Source: Bacteroidota bacterium (GTDB lineage Bacteria > Bacteroidota > Bacteroidia > Chitinophagales > Chitinophagaceae). Taken from it: a stretch of DNA of 38,370 bases. Of the stretch, positions 1 through 6,936 are shown one piece after another (position 1 is the stretch's first letter; every line of letters begins with the position of its first letter). The stretch lies in assembly GCA_026391435.1 (NCBI GenBank), contig JAPLEJ010000051.1, positions 1-38,370 on the forward strand, in the 5' to 3' direction. The notes under the pieces were generated by a model that was not told the origin of the DNA, searched no databases, and was given only the letters and a program-made list of their open reading frames with translations. Position numbers and translations under genes: made by a program.

Positions 1-2
1 AA

Positions 3-110
3 ATCCTACAGAAAAGAGCACTCATTAAACAACAGTCCCTAAAAAGACGAAAACAACTATTTTTAAAAGAAAAAATCCTACATTTAAACAACGAAACCCT
101 CTACAACTAA
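3..110 (+). CDS. Possible 3' end of a plus-strand gene entering from the left
   Basis: One frame is open from the window edge to a TAA at 108-110. It encodes 35 residues rich in Lys, Arg, Gln and Leu, ending ETLYN, which looks like the end of a charged helix or coiled coil. A near-identical 10-nt stretch (aaatcctaca) occurs at 1-10 and 73-82, in the same frame. The stop overlaps that of the convergent lipoprotein gene by 3 nt. No start or domain is visible, so the reading rests only on the open frame and composition. It could equally be non-coding. Confidence 0.25.
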   Translation: MLQKRALIKQQSLKRRKQLFLKEKILHLNNETLYN

Positions 111-583
111 ACTGTCCACTTTCTTTGACGACATACATTGAATATCGCTAAAAGACATTCCTTATTGCGCTTATGGAGTTCAGGAAATGCCGCAAATACT
201 TCTAAAAATAAAGTGTTATTAGTAATCGTATGTTTAACAATTATATCGGCATTTTTGTACCCTAATTTCAAAAGAAATATTTTTAGAGCATTTTCATTTT
301 CTATAGAAGCTGCTTCATTAAAATCATTTTTATCAATAATTCTTTCTTGTTGTGGAAGTGAATTATTTTTTATTATAGTTTCAATATCACTTATATTAAG
401 TAATATGGATTTGAACTCAGTTGATAAAGAAATTTGCTTTGCTAACGACGAGTCCGATAGGATAACGTTTTGATTGACTTGCAATTGATTCTTACTACAA
501 CTATAAATTGTAATCGTAAATAATAACGAAAGTGAAGCAAATCCAAAAAATATCCATCTATTAAATTGTTTCATTTTGTTCAT
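107..583 (-). CDS. Unrecognised small lipoprotein
   Basis: This gene encodes 158 residues. The N-terminus is basic (MNKMKQFNR), followed by a hydrophobic stretch at about 11-27 and a Cys at 29 in the context IYSC-SKN. That looks like a relaxed lipobox, so an envelope lipoprotein is inferred. The remainder is a mixed polar region without a motif I recognise, rich in Asn, Ile, Leu and Glu. The start could be Met1 or Met4. There is no operon partner: 218 nt separate it from the next minus-strand gene, and it faces a possible convergent gene at the window edge. Function is unknown, but the open frame and secretion signal make it likely to be real. Confidence 0.6.
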   Translation of the reverse strand: MNKMKQFNRWIFFGFASLSLLFTITIYSCSKNQLQVNQNVILSDSSLAKQISLSTEFKSILLNISDIETIIKNNSLPQQERIIDKNDFNEAASIENENALKIFLLKLGYKNADIIVKHTITNNTLFLEVFAAFPELHKRNKECLLAIFNVCRQRKWTV

Positions 584-801
584 TTTTTTATGAAATCAAA
601 TAAACACAATTGAAAGATTTGTTTTTGCAGTATTTATACTAATAAAGGATATACAAATGTACCCATTAGTAATAATTAGAAGCAGGTAAATAAAGTATTA
701 ATATTTTCTCAACAACTGTAATTCCCCTAAGAGGCAGCAAAAGTAAGCTCAAATACTTTAAAATACAAAGGAAGAATTAAAACAGTTTAAAGTTAACCCC
801 C
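584..801. other. AT-rich intergenic gap between two lipoprotein genes
   Basis: This 218-nt stretch separates the two minus-strand lipoprotein genes. It is very AT-rich. I find no exact TAnnTTTG box on the minus strand, no strong hairpin and no plausible short gene. It presumably holds the promoter of the 107-583 gene and the end of the 802-1440 transcript, but I can point to neither. Confidence 0.4.
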
Positions 802-1440
802 TTATTCTAAAACGAATTTGGTAACTCTTTGTATTGAGTCAAATATAATTTTTGAAAACAGCTTATCCACGGGCACTTCCATTGAATATTTTAAATTACC
901 TACTACCGTTACCGTATCTCCTTTCATTGCATAAATGGGGCCAAAAATAGTATTGATTTCTCCTGTGCTTGAGTTGGAATAGGATGTGCCATTAACAGTA
1001 GGCACTAAATAAGAAGCATAGGATTTTAACAAGCCTAATTCAACAGTCGTTAACTTACCAGTATAAGGATTAAAATAAGTTTTATAAATCATTGCGACAT
1101 TATCACCAGGCTTTAAAAGCCAATAGTGATCAGATTCCCATTCGACTCTAAAATCAACAGGCGAAGGAATTGGATTTGGCTTTCTATTGACTAGAACCCT
1201 ACCCGTGATTCTTGAAAAACTTTGATTCGTTGATGGATTTAATGGCATATGATAAAAGCCATTTTTATCAACCATTAGAGATCTTGTACCTGAAGGATTT
1301 AAAGCTGAATCTATTGTATATGAAATAGTATAAACAGGTGGGACTATTTTATCATCCGTCTCCTTACTACAAGAAAAAGCAAATACAGTTATACATATTA
1401 ATGTAAAATGAAAAAATATATTTACTTTATTTTGAAGCAT
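802..1440 (-). CDS. Unrecognised lipoprotein, predicted cell-envelope protein
   Basis: This gene encodes 212 residues. The first 24 form a lipoprotein signal: a hydrophobic helix at about 8-22, then AFSC with the lipidated Cys at 24 followed by SKETDD. The mature part is rich in Ser, Thr, Tyr, Pro and Val, with alternating hydrophobic residues typical of beta-sandwich proteins. I recognise no catalytic motif. It lies 48 nt downstream of citrate synthase on the same strand, so it may receive read-through, but nothing links the two functionally. Other Bacteroidota surface lipoproteins of this type are poorly conserved and often strain-specific. I assign no function. Confidence 0.65.
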   Translation of the reverse strand: MLQNKVNIFFHFTLICITVFAFSCSKETDDKIVPPVYTISYTIDSALNPSGTRSLMVDKNGFYHMPLNPSTNQSFSRITGRVLVNRKPNPIPSPVDFRVEWESDHYWLLKPGDNVAMIYKTYFNPYTGKLTTVELGLLKSYASYLVPTVNGTSYSNSSTGEINTIFGPIYAMKGDTVTVVGNLKYSMEVPVDKLFSKIIFDSIQRVTKFVLE

Positions 1441-1488
1441 ATTTTTTAAACACTTTACGAGTATAAGGTAATCGAGTTAAGATAGACA

Positions 1489-2805
1489 TTAAATATCACC
1501 TTTCCCTTCGATCCAAAGTTTGACTGCATCAGTGGTCACGGATTTTGGTCGTTCTAATGGGAACCCTAAAGCACGATCCCATGTTAAACTTGCTAAAACA
1601 CCTAAGGCTCTGCTGACTGCAAACAAAACGGTATAAAATTCATATTCAACGATACCATAATGTACTAACAAGGCACCGCTGTGTGCATCTACATTAGGCC
1701 AAGGATTTTTTACTTTTCCTAATGATTCTAAAATAGGTGGGACTGTTTCATAAATTTTCCAAACAGTATTCACCAACTTATCATCAGGTAAATGCTTTTT
1801 ACCAAAAGCCATTTGGGCTGTAAATCTTGGATCTGTTTTTCGCAATACAGCATGTCCATAACCTGGAACTACTTTTCCTGATGTTAAAGTTTTTTGAACA
1901 TATTCAGCAATTTGAGCGGTAGTAGGCTCATCTGTTCCAATCGTTTCTTGCATTTCAAATATCCACTTAATCACTTCTTGATTGGCTAATCCATGCAATG
2001 GACCAGCTAGTCCATTCATACCTGCTGCATAACTTAAATACGGATCGCTTAAAGCAGATCCTACTAAATGAGTTGTGTGTGCTGATACATTTCCTCCTTC
2101 ATGATCGGCATGTATTGTCATATACAAGCGCATTAATTCCTTTGTGGTTTCATCTTCAAAGCCCATCATGTATGCCAAGTTTCCTGCCCAATCTAATAAA
2201 CCATTGGGATGAATGTGTTCACTATTTTTATATTTTCTTCGGTATATATATGCAGCTACTCTAGGTAAGCGTGCAATTAAATCCATCGAATCATCATAAG
2301 TATATTGCCAGTAATCTTTTTTATTCATTCCTTTAGCATACCCCTGTGAAAATTTACTTTCAGTTTGTAATGCCATGACCCCTGCAACAAACATAGTCAT
2401 CGGATGTGTTGACAAAGGCAATGCATCAATCACATCAAAAACATGTGAAGGAACATGACTACGACGCTGCCAATTACTAGTGATTTCCTTTACATCAGAA
2501 TCATTTGGAATTTCACCAATCATCATTAAATAAAATAAACCTTCAGGTAAGGGCTCGTCGCCTTTAGGCGCCTTTGGTAATTTTGTTTGTAATTCAGGAA
2601 TAGAAAACCCTCTGAATCTTATGCCTTCTTGTGGATCTAATAAACTAGTTTCAGTAACTAAGCCAGTAATACCACGCATACCTTGATACACCTGCGCCAA
2701 GGTCACTTCGCCCACCTTTTTATCACCGTGCTGTTTTAGTAATTCTTTTATTTCAATGGCGGCCGCCGTTGCTTTTTTCTCAAACCGATCCTTTATATCT
2801 TCCAT
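1489..2805 (-). CDS. gltA: Citrate synthase, mitochondrial-type
   Basis: Condenses oxaloacetate and acetyl-CoA to citrate, the entry step of the TCA cycle, in the cytoplasm. The 438-residue protein aligns by eye with animal mitochondrial citrate synthases rather than with the E. coli hexameric type. Shared blocks include YQGMRGITGLV (40-50), LDPQEGIRFRG (56-66), HADHEGGNVSAHT (232-244) and LGFPLERPKS (413-422). The catalytic triad is intact: His271 (PLHGLAN), His318 (GYGHAVLR) and Asp373 (NVDAHSG). The N-terminus is a short charged helix with no targeting signal. A TAnnTTTG box lies 39 nt before the ATG. The upstream lptF/G-type gene ends only 61 nt away, so citrate synthase probably has its own promoter in that gap. 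Confidence 0.97.
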   Translation of the reverse strand: MEDIKDRFEKKATAAAIEIKELLKQHGDKKVGEVTLAQVYQGMRGITGLVTETSLLDPQEGIRFRGFSIPELQTKLPKAPKGDEPLPEGLFYLMMIGEIPNDSDVKEITSNWQRRSHVPSHVFDVIDALPLSTHPMTMFVAGVMALQTESKFSQGYAKGMNKKDYWQYTYDDSMDLIARLPRVAAYIYRRKYKNSEHIHPNGLLDWAGNLAYMMGFEDETTKELMRLYMTIHADHEGGNVSAHTTHLVGSALSDPYLSYAAGMNGLAGPLHGLANQEVIKWIFEMQETIGTDEPTTAQIAEYVQKTLTSGKVVPGYGHAVLRKTDPRFTAQMAFGKKHLPDDKLVNTVWKIYETVPPILESLGKVKNPWPNVDAHSGALLVHYGIVEYEFYTVLFAVSRALGVLASLTWDRALGFPLERPKSVTTDAVKLWIEGKGDI

Positions 2806-2844
2806 ACAACAAATATTTTATTAAAACCCTTTTAAATTTGGACA

Positions 2845-2852
2845 CAAAGTTA
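2845..2852 (-). promoter_or_regulatory. Bacteroidota -7 box for citrate synthase
   Basis: Reads TAACTTTG on the minus strand, an exact match to the TAnnTTTG -7 element of the Bacteroidota major sigma factor. It sits in the 61-nt gap between the lptF/G-type gene and gltA, giving a leader of about 35 nt. No TTG or TTTG is visible at the usual -33 distance. Confidence 0.5.
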
Positions 2853-2866
2853 ACTAAAAAACCGGC

Positions 2867-3958
2867 TTATTTTGGTGCTTTTTTATACAAATAGTAGACC
2901 ACCCAAATAAAAATCATATTGGGTATCCAAGCAGCTAACATGGGTGGTAAATTCCCCTTGGTTGAAAAAATGGTGGAGAACCTATCGGTAATTATGAATA
3001 ATGCAGCAATAGTGAATCCCATAGCCAAATGTGAGCCACTTCCGCCTCTCACTTTTCGACCTGCGATGATTGCACCAATTAAAGTTAAAAGTAATACCGT
3101 AACAGCTGTAGCATCTCGGCGATACCTTTCAATCTTTAATTCATTTAATCCTTCAGAGCCTCTCATTTCTTCTAATTCAATTTGATTTATGAGTTGAGGC
3201 GTGGTGAGTTTGTCTTTAGTATATCTGTCTTTTTCTAAATCAACTGGCTTAAATGAAAATTTTTTGTGTACACTTGGCGTATAACTCACCTCCTCTCTAT
3301 TTTCAAATACTTTGCGTTCCAATACATCATTTAATAACCAATCCTTGTTTGCTGTATCATACAAAATCATATCTGCCCTAGTATTAGAAATCACTTTACC
3401 ATTTTTTACTTTATAAGAAAAAAAAGTGCCTCCTCTATTATTGGCAGTATCGTAGTTATATATACCAGCATAAGTGACTGAGTCAATTTTAAAATAAATA
3501 TCCGAGGAAGATTGCAGTAATGCATTGTATGAAGAATGGGCATCTACATAAGCCGCCTCAAATCCTCCCCTAATTTTTTCAGCTTTAGGTATGATCCATT
3601 GATTGGATACCCATAAAAATAAACCTAAAAAACATCCTCCAAAAACATAGGGCCTAAGCCAACGGTTATAGGAAGTGCCGCTTGCAATGATGGCAACAAT
3701 TTCAGTCTGCTCCGCCATCTTTGAAGTAAAGAAAATAACAGCGATAAAAACAAATAAAGGAAATAATAAAGCAATGATATGTGGAATAAAGCCATAATAA
3801 TAATGTGTGACGATTTCACCCGCAGATAAACCTGACTTTACAAAGTCATCCGTTTTTTCACTTGCATCAATGACTATAGCAATGACTGCAAATAAACATA
3901 TGGAGAAAACAAAAACAGCCAAGAATTTTTTTAATATGTACCAGTCTAATTTTTTCAA
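2867..3958 (-). CDS. LptF/LptG (YjgP/YjgQ) family permease
   Basis: Probable inner-membrane subunit of the LptBFG transporter, which extracts lipopolysaccharide from the inner membrane and feeds it to the periplasmic bridge. The 363-residue protein has the family layout: three membrane segments near the N-terminus (about 12-31, 56-78, 103-120), a large periplasmic beta-rich region (about 125-280), and three C-terminal segments (about 284-300, 310-325, 338-357). The motif SKMAEQTEIVAIIASG (79-94), between the second and third helices, is the typical coupling-helix region. It follows tgt by 14 nt and is probably co-transcribed with it. The sequence does not let me decide between LptF and LptG, and no partner gene is in the window. 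Confidence 0.88.
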   Translation of the reverse strand: MKKLDWYILKKFLAVFVFSICLFAVIAIVIDASEKTDDFVKSGLSAGEIVTHYYYGFIPHIIALLFPLFVFIAVIFFTSKMAEQTEIVAIIASGTSYNRWLRPYVFGGCFLGLFLWVSNQWIIPKAEKIRGGFEAAYVDAHSSYNALLQSSSDIYFKIDSVTYAGIYNYDTANNRGGTFFSYKVKNGKVISNTRADMILYDTANKDWLLNDVLERKVFENREEVSYTPSVHKKFSFKPVDLEKDRYTKDKLTTPQLINQIELEEMRGSEGLNELKIERYRRDATAVTVLLLTLIGAIIAGRKVRGGSGSHLAMGFTIAALFIITDRFSTIFSTKGNLPPMLAAWIPNMIFIWVVYYLYKKAPK

Positions 3959-3972
3959 GGTTACTATTTAAA

Positions 3973-5112
3973 TTATAAGCGTTTACTAATTTGTTCTACC
4001 ATTGATTTTTTCCAACTCGAATAATCTCCAGCCTGAATATGCACACGCGCCTCCCCCACCAACCAAAGATAAAAAGATAGATTTTGAATACTGGCTAATT
4101 GTAAGCCCAATATTTCATCTGCCACAAACAAATGTCTGCAATAAGCCTTGGTATAATATTGGCTCAGCTCATTAGGCAGGCCTGGATCTAATGGCGTAAA
4201 GTCCTTTGCCCATTTTAAGTTTCTAATATTAATAACCCCTTGTGTTGTAAAAATCATACCGTTACGGCCATTGCGGGTAGGCATGACACAATCAAACATA
4301 TCCACTCCTAAATCGATGGCTTCCAATATATTCCATGGTGTGCCCACTCCCATTAAATACCTAGGTTTATGAACTGGAAGGTTTTCACAACAAAGTGCTG
4401 TAAAATCATATAATTGTTGTTCAGGCTCCCCCACACTTAATCCGCCAATGGCATTTCCCACTGCATTTTTTGAACTAATATATTCACAAGATGCTTTTCG
4501 TAAATCTTCATATATGCCGCCTTGTACTATGGGGAATAAATTTTGTGTATAACCATATTTGTCGGGTGTGTTATCAAACTGATGAACACATTTATCCAAC
4601 CAAACATGCGTTAAATCCATACTCTTTTTAACATACTCATATTCACTTGGGAAGGGCGGGCATTCATCAAATGCCATAATGATATCTCCTCCAATACTCC
4701 TTTGAATATCCATCACTTTTTCAGGGCTAAATAAATGTTTGCTCCCATCTATATGTGACTGAAACACCACACCCTCCGGTTTAATTTTACGATTATTGGC
4801 TAATGAAAAAACTTGGTAACCTCCACTGTCTGTTAATATGGGCCGATCCCATCCCATGAACTGGTGCAATCCGCCAGCAGCTTCAAGCACTTCTAATCCT
4901 GGTCGTAAATATAAATGATAGGTATTCCCAAGTATGATTTGTGCATGAATATCCTTCTTGAGTTGTTGTTGCGTGACGGCTTTTACCGAACCAACCGTAC
5001 CCACAGGCATAAATATAGGGGTTTCAATCACCCCATGATCGGTGGTTATTTTACCTGCCCTAGCCGAGCCAATTTTACTTTGAGTTTGAAGTTCAAATGT
5101 GAGTGCCGCCAT
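3973..5112 (-). CDS. tgt: Queuine tRNA-ribosyltransferase, zinc site lost
   Basis: Exchanges guanine-34 for a queuosine precursor in tRNAs with GUN anticodons. The 379 residues cover the whole TIM-barrel enzyme. Substrate residues are present: Asp95 (LTDSGGYQVF), Asp149 (AFDEC), the VQGG loop (196-199) and the nucleophile Asp274 (MFDCVMPTR). The oddity is the zinc site. The usual CxCxxC after DFTPLDP is replaced by GLPNELSQ (311-318), and the fourth ligand, His in the 'TIHNL' motif, is Gln343 (SIQNL). From memory, Bacteroidota relatives also lack the cysteines but often keep that His. A TACCTTTG box ends 5 nt before the ATG, which supports this start and suggests a leaderless mRNA. The lptF/G-type gene follows by 14 nt. 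Confidence 0.95.
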   Translation of the reverse strand: MAALTFELQTQSKIGSARAGKITTDHGVIETPIFMPVGTVGSVKAVTQQQLKKDIHAQIILGNTYHLYLRPGLEVLEAAGGLHQFMGWDRPILTDSGGYQVFSLANNRKIKPEGVVFQSHIDGSKHLFSPEKVMDIQRSIGGDIIMAFDECPPFPSEYEYVKKSMDLTHVWLDKCVHQFDNTPDKYGYTQNLFPIVQGGIYEDLRKASCEYISSKNAVGNAIGGLSVGEPEQQLYDFTALCCENLPVHKPRYLMGVGTPWNILEAIDLGVDMFDCVMPTRNGRNGMIFTTQGVINIRNLKWAKDFTPLDPGLPNELSQYYTKAYCRHLFVADEILGLQLASIQNLSFYLWLVGEARVHIQAGDYSSWKKSMVEQISKRL

Positions 5113-5116
5113 GGGA

Positions 5117-5124
5117 CAAAGGTA
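5117..5124 (-). promoter_or_regulatory. -7 box 4 nt before the tgt start codon
   Basis: Minus strand reads TACCTTTG, then TCCC, then ATG. An exact TAnnTTTG match this close to the start puts the expected transcription start at or within a base or two of the A of the ATG. No clear -33 TTG is seen. Confidence 0.55.
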
Positions 5125-5185
5125 AGGTCAAAAAGGATGTTTTCCACATTCATTATTGGGGTGAAATAACTGGGCAAGCTTGCTT

Positions 5186-5193
5186 TACTTTTG
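5186..5193 (+). promoter_or_regulatory. -7 box 4 nt before the glycosyltransferase start codon
   Basis: Reads TACTTTTG, then TAAC, then ATG at 5198. It is divergent from the tgt box, the two being 61 nt apart. The position also argues against the TTG at 5180, which would lie upstream of the box, as the start of the gene. Confidence 0.55.
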
Positions 5194-5197
5194 TAAC

Positions 5198-6325
5198 ATG
5201 CTAACCAACCCAATGATGGCACCTATCATGATAGGCGCCTTTATACTTATTATTGCCATTCAGCTATTTTATTACTTATTTTTCTTTTTAAGATTATCGG
5301 TTTATAAGAAAAAAACAAAGCAGGTTCATGTGGAGCATCCTATTTCGGTAGTCATATGTGCCCGCGATGAAGCACCTAACTTAGCCAATAATTTGCCAGG
5401 GGTTTTGGTCCAACAATACAGTACTACACACGAGGTTGTTTTAGTGAACGATAATTCAGAAGATGAAACAAAATATTTAATTGAAGAATTTAAAAAATCA
5501 TTCAAAAATTTAAACCCAGTTTTACTTTCTCAGGAAGCAAAGATGATCAATGGGAAAAAATTTCCCTTGTCTATTGGTATCAAATCCGCTAAAAATGAAA
5601 CTTTATTATTAACCGATGCCGACTGCGTTCCTGCAAGTGAGCATTGGATGCAGTTAATGCAAGATGGATACGATGATGATATAGAAATTGTATTAGGCTA
5701 TGGCGCATACAGAAAGAAGCCTGGCATTTTAAATAAGTTAATTCGTTTTGAAACTTTTCAAACGGCACTTCAATATTTCTCTTATGCATTAGCAGGCTTG
5801 CCTTATATGGGCGTGGGTCGTAATTTGTCCTATAAGAAAGAAGTTTTTTTACGTAATAAAGGATTTTCTTCGATCAATCAAATGCCAAGCGGTGACGATG
5901 ATTTATTTATTAATCAAGTGGCTACTAATAAAAATACAGCTATCGTAATTGAACATGATGCCCATACCATCAGTGAACCCAAGACAACTTTTCATGATTG
6001 GATGAATCAAAAATACCGCCACTATACTACAAGTAAATATTATAAAAAAAAGCACGCTGCCTTATTAGGTATTTTCGCGTTGAGCCAATTTTTAGTTTAC
6101 CCCGTTTTAATTACATCTTTATTTTTTACCCAACAATATATACTTGTCATCAGTTTATGGGCATTAAGGATGCTGGTGCAAGGCAGTATTTTACGCACGA
6201 CGATGAAAAAATTAAATGAATTAGATTTATGGCCTTGGTTCATTTTATTTGATTTTTGGTCTATGTTCTATTATTTATTTACCTTGCCTAGCGTATGGAA
6301 AGCCCCACAGAAAAATTGGAACTAA
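5198..6325 (+). CDS. Membrane-bound family 2 glycosyltransferase
   Basis: Transfers a sugar from a nucleotide-sugar donor to an unknown acceptor at the cytoplasmic face of the membrane. The 375 residues (from ATG 5198) start with one membrane helix (about 10-33), followed by a GT-A domain. It begins HPISVVICARDEAPNL, with VNDNS near 83-87, the metal-binding DAD at 140-142, GDDD at 232-235 and a QxxR-type acceptor motif (QKYRHY, from 271). Three further hydrophobic segments (about 288-308, 312-330, 344-363) close the protein, as in processive GT2 enzymes. The last 31 nt overlap the start of rsmG. Possible roles are polysaccharide or glycolipid synthesis. No neighbouring pathway genes narrow this. 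Confidence 0.85.
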   Translation: MLTNPMMAPIMIGAFILIIAIQLFYYLFFFLRLSVYKKKTKQVHVEHPISVVICARDEAPNLANNLPGVLVQQYSTTHEVVLVNDNSEDETKYLIEEFKKSFKNLNPVLLSQEAKMINGKKFPLSIGIKSAKNETLLLTDADCVPASEHWMQLMQDGYDDDIEIVLGYGAYRKKPGILNKLIRFETFQTALQYFSYALAGLPYMGVGRNLSYKKEVFLRNKGFSSINQMPSGDDDLFINQVATNKNTAIVIEHDAHTISEPKTTFHDWMNQKYRHYTTSKYYKKKHAALLGIFALSQFLVYPVLITSLFFTQQYILVISLWALRMLVQGSILRTTMKKLNELDLWPWFILFDFWSMFYYLFTLPSVWKAPQKNWN

Positions 6326-6936
6326 TCACTAAATATTTTGCCGACTTCACGCCGCATCAACTGCAACAGTTTGCGTCATTGGAAGAAGCATACAAGGATT
6401 GGAACGCAAAAATCAATGTGGTATCTCGTAAAGATATTGACCAACTTTATTTACACCATGTACTACATAGCCTATCCATTGCAGCCATTGCAGAATGGGA
6501 AAAAGGCACACAGGTGATTGATATTGGTTGTGGTGGTGGCTTCCCTAGTGTACCCCTTGCTATCTTTTTTCCAGATGTACAATTTTATGCCGTAGATAGT
6601 ATTGCAAAAAAACTAAAAGTGGTGGACGCCGTATGCGAGATGGCAGGGATTAAAAATATTACAACAAAACATACCAGGGTTGAAGAAATTAAAAATAAAA
6701 AATTTGATTACGCCATTAGTCGCGCAGTGGCGCCACTAAGAGATTTATGGCAATGGGCTGGACCCTTGCTTATAAAAAAGGCAAACCAACCCAACGGATT
6801 GATTTGCCTTAAAGGGGGTGATTTACACCAAGAAATTTTCGAAAGTGGTGTGCGTCCTAAAATGATGTCCATCTATGATATATTTCCAGAGGAATATTTT
6901 CAGGAAAAATTTATCATACAAGTAAAGAAACCTTAG
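6295..6936 (+). CDS. rsmG: 16S rRNA (guanine-527-N7)-methyltransferase RsmG
   Basis: Uses S-adenosylmethionine to methylate N7 of G527 in the 530 loop of 16S rRNA. The 213-residue length is normal for the family. Diagnostic blocks are NVVSRKD (41-47), the SAM-binding DIGCGGGFPSVPLAI (76-90), VDSIAKKLKVVD after beta-2, and the SRAVAPL motif before the C-terminal strands. The gene starts 31 nt inside the glycosyltransferase, in another frame, implying co-transcription or translational coupling. Its TAG stop overlaps by 3 nt the stop of the convergent M1-type peptidase gene, leaving no room for a separate terminator. Confidence 0.95.
   Translation: MESPTEKLELITKYFADFTPHQLQQFASLEEAYKDWNAKINVVSRKDIDQLYLHHVLHSLSIAAIAEWEKGTQVIDIGCGGGFPSVPLAIFFPDVQFYAVDSIAKKLKVVDAVCEMAGIKNITTKHTRVEEIKNKKFDYAISRAVAPLRDLWQWAGPLLIKKANQPNGLICLKGGDLHQEIFESGVRPKMMSIYDIFPEEYFQEKFIIQVKKP

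Noticed and set aside
1..82. Direct repeat aaatcctaca at 1-10 and 73-82 as a possible attachment site or CRISPR-like unit
   Set aside because: Only two short copies, 72 nt apart and in the same reading frame, better explained by a repeated Ile-Leu codon context in the possible gene end.
138..473. 111-codon open frame on the plus strand opposite the first lipoprotein gene
   Set aside because: It is antisense to a frame with a clear lipoprotein signal, and its translation has no recognisable domain.
5180..5197. TTG start for the glycosyltransferase six codons upstream of ATG 5198
   Set aside because: It lies upstream of and across the -7 box, so it would not be in the transcript predicted from that box.
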